DNA of 64,000 bases. Origin: a virus. Positions within the stretch are counted from its first letter, which is position 1. Each line of letters opens with the position of its first letter. Shown in pieces: positions 33,497 through 40,476 of the stretch. Made by a program: the position numbers and the translations under genes. The stretch lies in IMG/VR virus record IMGVR_UViG_3300008113_000084, positions 25,382 through 89,381 of that record; one strand, 5' to 3'. The notes beneath the pieces were generated by a model. The model saw only the letters and a list, made by a program, of their open reading frames with translations. It did not search any database and had not been told where the DNA came from.

Positions 33497-33976
33497 CTAT
33501 GGTGAGTCAGGGTCTTTTCGGTCTAATTTGCGATAAGGACTTGAGTAGACAGTTGGGACATAATCGCAGTGCTCAACGCAAATTAAGCATGTCGATATGC
33601 CTTCGCCTTTAAGGTTCATATCACGCATAATCAAGTCTCTGTCGCACCTAGGGCATGTGGAGTTGCTCTGAACGCCGTAACCAAGCGCGTTTTGTTCTTT
33701 AGCCCACTCTTCTTCGTCTTGTCTTAGTAGGTGCTCAGATACTTCTGGAGATATCCAGTTTTCCGGTTCGGTTATCGCTAGTTTAATATCGTCTAGCATT
33801 GTCAAAAAATCTGAGCCATCACGATACATTTTACCTTTGAACGCAATTTCAGGCGTTCCTAAGATAATATTTCCAAATCTGGGAGAAGCTGAAACACTCC
33901 AGTTCCAGGTTTTATCGTTTAAAAAAGGACCGTACATCCAAATTTTAAAATCGTATTTGGTTAAATCTAAACGCAT
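33497..33976 (-). CDS. Hypothetical protein with zinc-ribbon segment, 159 aa
   Basis: AAAGG precedes the ATG. N-terminal beta-rich domain (FKIWMYGPFLNDKTWNW), then a CPRC-x(17)-CLIC-x(3)-C zinc ribbon near the C-terminus. The 100 bases downstream of it hold no gene. Function unknown. Confidence 0.6.
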   Translation of the reverse strand: MRLDLTKYDFKIWMYGPFLNDKTWNWSVSASPRFGNIILGTPEIAFKGKMYRDGSDFLTMLDDIKLAITEPENWISPEVSEHLLRQDEEEWAKEQNALGYGVQSNSTCPRCDRDLIMRDMNLKGEGISTCLICVEHCDYVPTVYSSPYRKLDRKDPDSP

Positions 33977-33997
33977 AAATTGCCTTTCTTAAAAGCT

Positions 33998-34112
33998 AAC
34001 CCTGGAGGGACTCAGACCCTCATTTCCCCTTACGCGTTGGGGGTGTCCTCGTTGCGGCTCTCAGGCGACGCGCACGCTGATCCGCAACATGCCTCAATTA
34101 GACGACAGGGTT
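33998..34112 (-). ncRNA. Candidate structured RNA in an intergenic gap
   Basis: A 115-base segment between two minus-strand genes closes on itself with a 7 bp stem (AACCCTG / CAGGGTT). Inside it are three hairpins: GAGGG with a 7-base loop (34005-34021, directly abutting the closing stem as a T-arm abuts an acceptor stem), CCCC/GGGG (34026-34042), and a long nested hairpin GTTGCGG...CCGCAAC with inner TCAG/CTGA and GCG/CGC pairs (34051-34088). It resembles a tRNA cloverleaf in layout but has no proper T-loop or anticodon arm. Not a known family to me. Confidence 0.4.
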
Positions 34113-34121
34113 TACGGGAAA

Positions 34122-34535
34122 TTACTCAGAGTCTTTCTTGGGTGTTTTTGGCTGCTTGGGGAACTCGCCCACAGCCTTGACACGCATCGGCACGGCCACG
34201 GGCAAGCCTCGGTTATCGCGCCAGAGACGCTTGTCCCAAATAGCCAGGTACGGTACTTTGTCGCTGAAATAAATAGCAACGTACCACTGATTGGCTACAG
34301 CGTCCTCAGGGTGACGCCACATGTCGGCCTCGGCTCTGGGAGAAGGAATAGGGATAACCGTGGAAAACGTCCTGGCGGCAGGCCTGACTTCAGCCTGCGC
34401 AAAACCAGATTTTTCTAATTGCGTTTCTGCCTGCGGTCTAGAGACAGTGGCAACCTGCTCTGGTTTGCCCTCAGTCAACTGGGCAGTTCTATCAAGCTTT
34501 TTTAAGTTGTTTTCTGCTTTCAAAGATTTAGGCAT
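34122..34535 (-). CDS. Hypothetical protein, 137 aa
   Basis: Disordered, basic, Gln/Pro-rich N-terminus (about 1-55), then a compact aromatic domain (NQWYVAIYFSDKVPYLAIWD) and a Lys-rich tail. GAGG precedes the ATG. A terminator lies upstream. Function unknown. Confidence 0.6.
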   Translation of the reverse strand: MPKSLKAENNLKKLDRTAQLTEGKPEQVATVSRPQAETQLEKSGFAQAEVRPAARTFSTVIPIPSPRAEADMWRHPEDAVANQWYVAIYFSDKVPYLAIWDKRLWRDNRGLPVAVPMRVKAVGEFPKQPKTPKKDSE

Positions 34536-34576
34536 ATGTACCTCTTACGTACTCCTATAGCTTGTGCAATATAAAC

Positions 34577-34612
34577 ACAACAGCGTAGCCTTTTGACGGG
34601 CTACGCTGTTGT
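34577..34612 (-). terminator. Rho-independent terminator
   Basis: A 14 bp perfect stem (ACAACAGCGTAGCC / GGCTACGCTGTTGT) followed on the minus strand by GTTTATATTG. Ends the transcript of the HTH-type gene at 34643-35041. Confidence 0.8.
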
Positions 34613-34642
34613 AGTAAAATCTTAGCTGTTAAGACAGCTGGC

Positions 34643-35041
34643 TCACACTTCTTCAGAAACGGGCTCAAGAGCGCTCGTAATCCGTTGGCGAGGCACAGGC
34701 GGCTTTACGGCCTCCGCGACCACCACGCGCGATTTCTGAGGCACAGGAACGCTAGTCTGAGACTGTGCTTGAACTTGAACGAACTGGCGAGTCTGCTCGG
34801 CCAGCTGGTTCAGCTTCTTGACATCCACCAGGTGGCGGATACGCACCGGCTCGGAAAGTCGCACACCGCAAGATGTCAACTTTTTGTACCGAGCGTTCAC
34901 GGAAACAACCGCCATTCCGAGAGCGTTGGCAATAGCTCGCCTGCCCTTGGAAGCGTAAGTTTCCCAGACACGGACAAAAGTCTCGTCGTCGCACTTGCGC
35001 GCAATCTTCTCAGCCTTGCGAGCCTTGGGGTCGTTCAACAT
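34643..35041 (-). CDS. HTH-type protein, 132 aa
   Basis: Residues about 20-65 form a helix-turn-helix-like region: DETFVRVWETYASKGRRAI, ANALGMAVVSVNARYKKL, then CGVRLSEPV. The same pattern occurs in the protein at 39109-39483 (DEYFVYVWTMLH..., IAQELKISKAWVYYRYLRL, EGVPLEEP), so the two are paralogues. The rest is Gln/Val/Pro-rich and looks disordered. Probably binds DNA; first gene after an AT-rich intergenic region. Confidence 0.65.
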   Translation of the reverse strand: MLNDPKARKAEKIARKCDDETFVRVWETYASKGRRAIANALGMAVVSVNARYKKLTSCGVRLSEPVRIRHLVDVKKLNQLAEQTRQFVQVQAQSQTSVPVPQKSRVVVAEAVKPPVPRQRITSALEPVSEEV

Positions 35042-35314
35042 AACCTACTTCCTTTCTGGGACGTGTTTAAATTAGCGAAGATAGGGACATAAAACCGTAT
35101 GCCCTATTTCCGAATACGTCAACTATCAAACAAACGCACCCAAAGCGGAACTGTTGAAGTTGTGACTTTATTATATTTTATTTTCAATAAAATATATTCT
35201 ATTTTTTTCTTGCATTGCCTGGGTCCAGACAATGACAAAAAAAGGTCTAGTACACTCATCTTATTAATAAGATGAGTGTATTAAACGCACAACCTCTACA
35301 TCTCCGCCTGTGGG
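35042..35314. other. AT-rich intergenic region
   Basis: 270 bases without a gene. It contains a very AT-rich stretch (about 35165-35210), a run of seven A at 35237-35243 (T on the minus strand) and a perfect 30-base palindrome. Likely to hold the promoter of the HTH-type gene and the terminator of the gene at 35315-35683, but I cannot place a confident -35/-10 pair. Confidence 0.5.
35251..35280. repeat. Perfect 30-base palindrome
   Basis: TACACTCATCTTATT followed at once by its exact reverse complement. It can form a 15 bp stem (with a few loop bases) in the transcript of the upstream gene, or serve as a dimeric operator. On the minus strand a T7 run follows seven bases after the stem, so a terminator role is possible. 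Confidence 0.6.
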
Positions 35315-35683
35315 TCATACTACTCCTGAAGAGTAATATTTAGTTATACTACCGACCAGTATCTGTGCTTGTTCTTCTTGGCTCAGTTTGTTTCTGGCAC
35401 GTGTGATAGCTTTCAAAAGCTCCAAGTCTTTTGCGATGTCGTACAGAAGTTCAAGGCAGAACACACCACGAATGGAATTAACCTTTTCGTGATTCTTGTC
35501 CAGGACGGCAGCCTTGCCTTTCCTTTTCCTTCGATGTGTGTCGGTTACCCGATCAATCAGTAAAGCTGGAAATCCTTCTTGCTTCAAAAGCTCGGAGTCC
35601 AGTACTGCCCATCCGTCGCAAAATTCCAAAAGCGCCATAACCAGTTCAGGTTTCACACTCAGCCAAGTCGCCAGAGTTTTCAT
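35315..35683 (-). CDS. Hypothetical protein, 122 aa
   Basis: Helical protein with a basic segment (TDTHRRKRKGKAAVLDK) in the middle. AAGGA lies before the ATG at 35683, inside the end of the upstream gene. No family recognised. Confidence 0.6.
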   Translation of the reverse strand: MKTLATWLSVKPELVMALLEFCDGWAVLDSELLKQEGFPALLIDRVTDTHRRKRKGKAAVLDKNHEKVNSIRGVFCLELLYDIAKDLELLKAITRARNKLSQEEQAQILVGSITKYYSSGVV

Positions 35684-35969
35684 CGGTAGTTCCTTGCACC
35701 TCGCTAGACGCGTGTCCTACGTCAGCAAAGTTCTTGGTTGTTACTTGGCTCGTCGTCTCTATCCAGACGCGAGCTCCGCAGGACAGTGGTTTGTCCGGTC
35801 GATAAATTATTTTACAAGGCCCAGAGATTTCGACCTCGTGGGCGTAAACGTTGGTCTTGCTTGTCTTGACTGTTAAGACAGGCTTCTGCTCTCCTTTCTT
35901 TTTGTTGGCGCGGATGACGTGCTGGTTTACGTGTATTACGGTCTTGCTAACTTGTTCTTTTGAAGGCAT
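35646..35969 (-). CDS. Conserved phage hypothetical protein, 107 aa
   Basis: The ATG at 35969 begins MPSKEQVSKTVIHVNQHVIR. The core IHVNQHVIRANKKKG, PVLTVKT, NVYAHEVEI and IYRPDKPLSCGARVWIET is a well conserved small phage and plasmid family whose function is unknown. Overlaps the upstream gene by 23 bases. The C-terminal 30 residues look disordered and are not part of the core. Confidence 0.75.
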   Translation of the reverse strand: MPSKEQVSKTVIHVNQHVIRANKKKGEQKPVLTVKTSKTNVYAHEVEISGPCKIIYRPDKPLSCGARVWIETTSQVTTKNFADVGHASSEVQGTTDENSGDLAECET

Positions 35970-37155
35970 TGACGTACTCCGTAGCCGCTGTAACATTCTC
36001 TTTCTGCAAGAACGCATGTTCAATCACAGCGTATCGCTTGTTGTACTTGGCTATGTACTTGAAAAAGTTAGCGGCTCGGCTCAAAATATTACGCGCCGTT
36101 TGCCAACCAATTTCGTCTTTGCTGGCTTCTTTAACTAACTCAGCTGTGTACACAGCCATAGAGTTTAGAGTTGAGTCATTTATTTTGTGATCCAAAGTCA
36201 AAGATATGCATGCGTACTCAGGCCATAAACGTGGTTCTTCAGCGTACCCCTTCTCGATTTCTGGTGGTAAGGCGCTTACAGTTTTGTTGAGATACTTTGC
36301 CAAGTTTTCTGTAGCCGAGTCAATGTAAGACGCGCTGTCTGTGTCTTTTGACAAAAACTTTACTGCTGCTTTCAAATATCTAACAACGTTTTCCGCTAAA
36401 CGAACATTGTAAATAAAAAAGATGTCATCTAAATAGTTTGCAAACCTAAAGCTTGCTTTTAACGTTTCGTTATAACGCTTCGCTTCCTTATGCTCTGGAG
36501 CGTCTGTATCCTCGTACCTGCTTGCGATTCTGGCATTGTACTGTTCTTTTGTTAAGCTGCTTTGTTCTAGCTTTGTGTTGATCAAATCCCAAGCAGCCGC
36601 ATACGCGTCCGTTGCGGCGTTTAAACGAGCATCGTCTTTAGTGACTTTAAGGTACGCCACAACCTTAGCAAACTCGTTTACTACCCTGTGCGTTCTGTCG
36701 TCTCCAAAAAGAGACGCAAACCACTTTTGCCGCCTGCCGCACATCTCGATGATTTTGTTGAACTTTCGTATTTTTTTGTCTATGCTTTTGTCTATAGCTT
36801 CGCTGTGTTTGTTTTCGCTATAAGCTTCTTGAAAGTATATAAATAATTTTTCTAACCCCCAGTAGTATCCGAGCCGTTCGTTTACTGGTACAACATACCT
36901 ACTTTCAAATTCAGGCCATGGTGTTTTCCTTACCTCGCTGACATATTTTGCGCACTCATAAAACTCTTCAAGCAACGGGGTCTCAAACGCCGCATCGCCG
37001 ATCAGCTCTGGGTTTTCTTTCAGGTATTTTATAATACCGTAATTGCTCCAGTTTGATGGCGGCTTCTTTAGCTTCTTTTTCTGCTTGGTTTTTGCTTCGT
37101 CTTTTTTGTCCAAGCTAGTAAGCAACCTCGATATCGTGTTGAATGCTTCGCTCAT
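35947..37155 (-). CDS. Hypothetical helical protein, 402 aa
   Basis: Starts at the ATG at 37155 (GGTGGA upstream). Almost entirely helical, Lys- and Tyr-rich, AT-rich codons compared with the replication genes. A basic segment (KTKQKKKLKKPPS) follows the first helix. It could be a scaffold- or membrane-curving-type helical bundle, but no family is recognised. Confidence 0.6.
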   Translation of the reverse strand: MSEAFNTISRLLTSLDKKDEAKTKQKKKLKKPPSNWSNYGIIKYLKENPELIGDAAFETPLLEEFYECAKYVSEVRKTPWPEFESRYVVPVNERLGYYWGLEKLFIYFQEAYSENKHSEAIDKSIDKKIRKFNKIIEMCGRRQKWFASLFGDDRTHRVVNEFAKVVAYLKVTKDDARLNAATDAYAAAWDLINTKLEQSSLTKEQYNARIASRYEDTDAPEHKEAKRYNETLKASFRFANYLDDIFFIYNVRLAENVVRYLKAAVKFLSKDTDSASYIDSATENLAKYLNKTVSALPPEIEKGYAEEPRLWPEYACISLTLDHKINDSTLNSMAVYTAELVKEASKDEIGWQTARNILSRAANFFKYIAKYNKRYAVIEHAFLQKENVTAATEYVNAFKRTS

Positions 37156-37615
37156 ACTTCCACCATTCTGGTATGTCCCTGTCTCGCCACGCTGCCATGC
37201 TGGCTTTGTCGTGTATGTAGTAGGCACGATAAGCGTCTACTGCGTCGTGGCACTTGTATTTGTCAGGCATCGCCTGAGCAAAGTCTGTAAAGCTGCTTTC
37301 AGGTATGTGCTTGGACAGCCTGAAGCATTGATTGATTATGTGGTAACACTTGTGGACTTTGCCGTACCTAAACCTGTACTCGTGGCACAGTTCTAGTCCC
37401 AGGTCAACCAACCATAGGAAGTTCTGACGTGTCTCCCTTGTCCATATTGAACATGGGTGGTTCTTGTGCGCTTGTTTGTACGGAGCGGTGCCGCCATGAA
37501 AAATAACGGCCGTACACAGCATCTGCGCTGATTCCAGGGGCATCTTGACCACGTGCTTGTCCAGGTGATACCTGGCGCACAGCTGCGTGTCCCTGTCCAG
37601 GATGAATATGTTCAT
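37115..37615 (-). CDS. Conserved phage protein, possible pyrimidine-dimer glycosylase-like
   Basis: 166 aa. The N-terminus MNIFILDRDTQLCARYHLDK, then HVVKMPLESAQML, AHKNHPCSIWTRE, FAQAMPDKYK and DIPEWWKYE follow a family common in large phages and often labelled as T4 endonuclease V-like. I see the conserved His/Asp/Lys pattern but cannot confirm glycosylase activity. Overlaps the neighbours on both sides by a few bases. Confidence 0.65.
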   Translation of the reverse strand: MNIFILDRDTQLCARYHLDKHVVKMPLESAQMLCTAVIFHGGTAPYKQAHKNHPCSIWTRETRQNFLWLVDLGLELCHEYRFRYGKVHKCYHIINQCFRLSKHIPESSFTDFAQAMPDKYKCHDAVDAYRAYYIHDKASMAAWRDRDIPEWWKYERSIQHDIEVAY

Positions 37616-37818
37616 TCAACATCGTCTTCAGACTCTTCCAGTAGCTCTTCCCTAAAGATTGCCACCTTTTCTGACGCGTTGAACCGAAGAGAAACTTTTC
37701 TCGGGTCGATCCAGGTCACGGTTATCCATATCTTTTCGTCTCCTATCATAAGCATTACTTTCTGGCCAGGTTTGCGAGTAAGAACCAGTCCTGGCTTTGC
37801 TTCGTCTTCTTCGTCCAT
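37612..37818 (-). CDS. Second CsrA-family RNA-binding protein
   Basis: 68 aa. After an acidic 10-residue extension it reads GLVLTRKPGQKVMLMIGDEK, then RKVSLRFNASEKVAIFREELLEE, which follows CsrA throughout: the N-terminal LTR, IGD turn, and the C-terminal REE core with its key Arg. Second residue of the RR pair is Lys and the APKxV turn reads ASEKV. A strong GGAGG precedes the ATG but is base-paired in a hairpin. Overlaps the next gene by four bases. Diverged from the plus-strand copy at 28 kb; the two share only the family core. Confidence 0.8.
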   Translation of the reverse strand: MDEEDEAKPGLVLTRKPGQKVMLMIGDEKIWITVTWIDPRKVSLRFNASEKVAIFREELLEESEDDVE

Positions 37819-37823
37819 GTTTT

Positions 37824-37843
37824 CCTCCGCAAGTTTTGCGGAG
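37824..37843 (-). promoter_or_regulatory. Hairpin hiding the csrA-like ribosome-binding site
   Basis: Minus strand: CTCCGCAA, a three-base loop, then TTGCGGAG, an 8 bp stem whose 3' arm contains the GGAG of the ribosome-binding site six bases before the ATG at 37818. The site reads GCGGAGGAAAAC, which also contains two GGA motifs of the kind CsrA binds. This looks like a translational switch, probably autoregulatory. Confidence 0.55.
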
Positions 37844-37875
37844 CTTGCGTCACTATTCTCCGCATTTTGGCTGCG

Positions 37876-38076
37876 TTAGTTACCCGACCTTTCGTTTAAC
37901 ACTTCCATGACTATGTCGATAAGCACGTCAGTGAACCCTTCGTTGTAATAGTCCATCAACCTATCAACAATTCTTTTGAACTCGTCGTCACTGATGTTGG
38001 AAGGTTTGATCTCTATTAGCTCCAAGTCCTCGTCTGATACGAACAGAAATGGAGTGCCTTTTCTGTCAATTTCCAA
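37876..38076 (-). CDS. Hypothetical protein, 66 aa, TTG start
   Basis: The TTG at 38076 has AAGGAG six bases upstream. Longer starts would run through a terminator, so they are rejected. The protein is acidic and helical, ending FKRIVDRLMDYYNEGFTD. It precedes the csrA-like gene by 57 bases and probably shares its transcript. Function unknown. Confidence 0.6.
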   Translation of the reverse strand: MEIDRKGTPFLFVSDEDLELIEIKPSNISDDEFKRIVDRLMDYYNEGFTDVLIDIVMEVLNERSGN

Positions 38077-38093
38077 TACCGTCTCCTTGTGTG

Positions 38094-38127
38094 AAAAACC
38101 CCACCCAGCCGAGAAGGCTGGGTGGGG
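38094..38127 (-). terminator. Strong rho-independent terminator
   Basis: 12 bp perfect G/C-rich stem (CCCCACCCAGCC / GGCTGGGTGGGG) followed on the minus strand by five T residues. It lies right after the structured RNA element and just before the 66 aa gene. Confidence 0.9.
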
Positions 38128-38142
38128 GTGGCGTCCTGTGTG

Positions 38143-38249
38143 TTGCAAGGGCATCACCCACGATCCTTGGGTGATTTTGGTGGCTTGGCTCGACACCTTG
38201 CGGCAGAGCCAGTCGTTGGGTACGAAAAGTTTACCCCCTACCCTTGCAA
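38143..38249 (-). ncRNA. Candidate structured RNA with CsrA-type loop
   Basis: A 107-base non-coding element in the 235-base gap upstream of the csrA-like operon. A perfect 9 bp closing stem (TTGCAAGGG / CCCTTGCAA) encloses three hairpins: GGGTA/TACCC (38218-38236), TGGCTC/GAGCCA (38186-38211) and ATCACCCA/TGGGTGAT (38153-38175). The last has a 7-base loop AGGATCG, so AAGGAU sits at a hairpin tip, the form preferred by CsrA. A strong terminator follows 16 bases later, so it can be released as a separate small RNA. Confidence 0.5.
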
Positions 38250-38312
38250 GAGCTATTGACCATGTAACCAGCTCTCCACACAGGTGATCGTCTCCAGGCT
38301 GGGCCTGGTGTT

Positions 38313-38936
38313 TTACAGAGCTTTGAACGGATAAGCTACTCCACTCATCATCAGCTTTTTGCCGTCCCTGCTAGTTCTCAGTGTAGTTGAAGACTGTTTC
38401 CGCTTCTTCAAAAATCTAGCCAGAAACGCAGTGTGGATCAAGAACCTGGTTTCGTTTTTCTTGAGAAGGACGTAATTTTTGCTGGCGTTTACAACCCAAC
38501 CTTTGCTGTTCTGGTTGTACTTTACGACGTCCAGGTGCTCTGGGTTTATTCCCTCAGACTCTTTGACCCTTTGCTTTTCAGCCAGTTTTTCCAGCCTGGT
38601 CTTTCGGTTTTTGGTGTCAGCGACCGACACAGAACTTACGACTTTTCTTTCGTATTTTCTGGCGATATCGTCTTGGGTCTCGTCAAAGTTGAACAGCTTT
38701 TCTAGACACCCAATTTCATTGAGGATGTTTTGGAAGTCAGCTGTGCTTTCTGCTTTTGGTTCTGGCTTGGCTGTCTTGCTTGGATCGACAGCCCAGAAAC
38801 TGTTTGCTGCCTTGTTTTCTTCCGGTAGCGTTGAGGGCTTTGGTTGTGCTGGTTTTGGCTCTGTAGGCTTTTCTTGAAAGACTGGCTTCACAAAATACAC
38901 GTTGACCAAGTCTCTAGCAGTCATGAACTTTGTCAT
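38313..38936 (-). CDS. Hypothetical protein, 207 aa
   Basis: Starts at the ATG at 38936 with AAGGA upstream. N-terminal part Pro/Lys/Glu-rich and disordered (about 15-75), then a basic helical domain with KNRKTRLEKLAEKQRVK. No family recognised. It is followed by the structured RNA gap. Confidence 0.6.
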   Translation of the reverse strand: MTKFMTARDLVNVYFVKPVFQEKPTEPKPAQPKPSTLPEENKAANSFWAVDPSKTAKPEPKAESTADFQNILNEIGCLEKLFNFDETQDDIARKYERKVVSSVSVADTKNRKTRLEKLAEKQRVKESEGINPEHLDVVKYNQNSKGWVVNASKNYVLLKKNETRFLIHTAFLARFLKKRKQSSTTLRTSRDGKKLMMSGVAYPFKAL

Positions 38937-38993
38937 GGCTCTTCCTTGACTTATGTTTAGTGGTGACAAGACCAGAGCTGTAGCGCTGGTCAT

Positions 38994-39066
38994 TGGGCTC
39001 CCTGGGATTCGAACCCAGAACCAAAGGATTATGAGTCCTCTGCTCTAACCGTTGAGCTAGGAGCCC
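38994..39066 (-). tRNA. tRNA with CAU anticodon, probably Ile (k2C) rather than Met
   Basis: Complete cloverleaf of 73 bases: 7 bp acceptor GGGCTCC/GGAGCCC, D-arm GCTC/GAGC, anticodon stem GAGGA/TCCTT with loop CTCATAA, T-arm CTGGG TTCGAAT CCCAG. CCA is not encoded. The D-loop and the TTGGTT after the anticodon stem look more like tRNA-Ile2 than elongator tRNA-Met, but the assignment is not certain. Confidence 0.9.
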
Positions 39067-39108
39067 TGTGTACGCCACACCCGTTTAGACGAGCGTACAC
39101 CTTAGCCG

Positions 39109-39483
39109 TTACCGGCTGTTTTTTCTTTCCTGGGTCAATCTAATAATATCCTCCAGCTTGGCTACGTCTGCCCTGGGCCACGGACCATCGAACGCAGGTT
39201 CTTCTAGGGGCACACCTTCTTCTTTCAGCCTGAGGTACCGGTAGTAAACCCAGGCCTTGCTGATTTTAAGTTCTTGGGCGATTGCGTCTATACCCTCTGC
39301 GTGTAACATTGTCCAAACGTAAACGAAATACTCGTCTGTGACCTTTCTACTAAACTCTTTACCTTTTCGGGTTTTACCGTTAATTGATATAGGGTTGTTG
39401 AAGTCACAGTTTTTGTTGTTGATGTAGTTGTTTAAAATTACGTAGCTGTCTTCGATATTGATGTTGTCTGTAGAGATGTTCAT
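39109..39483 (-). CDS. HTH-type protein, 124 aa
   Basis: Paralogue of the protein at 34643-35041; the shared region is the helix-turn-helix core (DEYFVYVWTMLHAEGIDAIA, QELKISKAWVYYRYLRLK, EGVPLEEP). N-terminal 40 residues are Asn-rich. GAGGAA precedes the ATG. Likely a DNA-binding regulator or terminase-small-like HTH protein; no specific role assigned. Confidence 0.65.
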   Translation of the reverse strand: MNISTDNINIEDSYVILNNYINNKNCDFNNPISINGKTRKGKEFSRKVTDEYFVYVWTMLHAEGIDAIAQELKISKAWVYYRYLRLKEEGVPLEEPAFDGPWPRADVAKLEDIIRLTQERKNSR

Positions 39484-39524
39484 CCTTGATTCCTCGTGTT
39501 GTGGTTGTTTAAATTGACGCTAAC

Positions 39525-40433
39525 TTAAACATTCAGGCTGATAAGGCTACTCAAAGTTTGTTTGACTTGTTCGAGATTAGCTGGCTTTAACTTCCTACTG
39601 CTCTGGTCTTCTTGGGTAAACACTGGAATAGCCTTCAAAAATAAATCTTGGCTAAGCTTAAACTCGCTGGACGTGGCTTTGCTGGTTATGCGTTTAAATT
39701 CAGCCATCAAAGGTGTTTCTTCAGGGTTGCTTATTAGGCTTTCCTGAAACTCTTCCTGGGTCAAAAGAAGCCACTTATCTAAAGCTAACTGCCTTTTGTG
39801 CATATCTCCGTTTGCAAGAAGCCAGGCGTAGACAAACGCTGAGCGCAAACCTCGTGAAGGACTTCCGCTTATAAACTTATTTCCTAAGCAGGAAGCGGTA
39901 TACGCTTCTGAAATCTGTTCAGCGATAGCCCCGCTGACCAGAGTTTTTGTTCTGCTTAGACCAGTCATAGTTCTGTAGAACAAGGTACACACTTCGTCGT
40001 GAGCCTTGTCGATACCGTTGGAGACCGCGTTGCTGCGCAAACGCGGTTTGTCCATGATCTTAAACTCTTCCCACGGAGCGTCCCACTTCAGGATGATCGG
40101 TATTTTTTCCAATTTGCTGAGTTTAAATCCATAGAGCCTGCTTTGGCCATTCGTGACGATAAGATCGTACGAGACGCAGATAGCGTCATTACTAACTTTC
40201 CAGCGGCCAGCCAGCATCTCTTCAGCGTAATCTTCCTCTCGGGCTTTATCCCGCCTGCGGTTGTTGGTGTTGAGGCTGAGAATATAGTCTGCCAATTCCT
40301 GAGTTAGCCAAACCATCCTGACATTACCAAAATCTTCCACAGGCACAGGCGCGAATTTTTCAATCATTGACAGGTGAAGTTTGCGAGCTTCGTCTGAGTA
40401 AGAACCGTTCGGCACGACGACTTTGGTAGACAT
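39525..40433 (-). CDS. ParB-like domain protein, 302 aa
   Basis: Starts at the ATG at 40433 with AGGAG eight bases upstream. The segment NTNNRRRDKAREEDYAEEML, AGRWKVSNDAICVS, VTNGQSRLYGFKL has the pattern of phage ParB-like nuclease-domain proteins (NxRN...YAxxMxxGxW...NGQHRLxA). The rest is helical. Probably involved in DNA binding or processing; function in phages is unknown. Confidence 0.65.
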   Translation of the reverse strand: MSTKVVVPNGSYSDEARKLHLSMIEKFAPVPVEDFGNVRMVWLTQELADYILSLNTNNRRRDKAREEDYAEEMLAGRWKVSNDAICVSYDLIVTNGQSRLYGFKLSKLEKIPIILKWDAPWEEFKIMDKPRLRSNAVSNGIDKAHDEVCTLFYRTMTGLSRTKTLVSGAIAEQISEAYTASCLGNKFISGSPSRGLRSAFVYAWLLANGDMHKRQLALDKWLLLTQEEFQESLISNPEETPLMAEFKRITSKATSSEFKLSQDLFLKAIPVFTQEDQSSRKLKPANLEQVKQTLSSLISLNV

Positions 40434-40476
40434 TTTAAAATCTCCTGTTCTTCTGAGTTGCGGTCCTGTTCTTGTA

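Noticed and set aside
33998-34112. A standard tRNA gene
   Set aside because: The T-loop reads TCTGAGT and no five-base-pair anticodon arm with a normal loop is present.
38130-38312. Open frame without a start codon through the structured RNA gap
   Set aside because: The frame continues from the end of the 207 aa gene but has no ATG, GTG or TTG before the terminator except a GTG lying inside the RNA fold; the stems and the terminator explain the sequence better.
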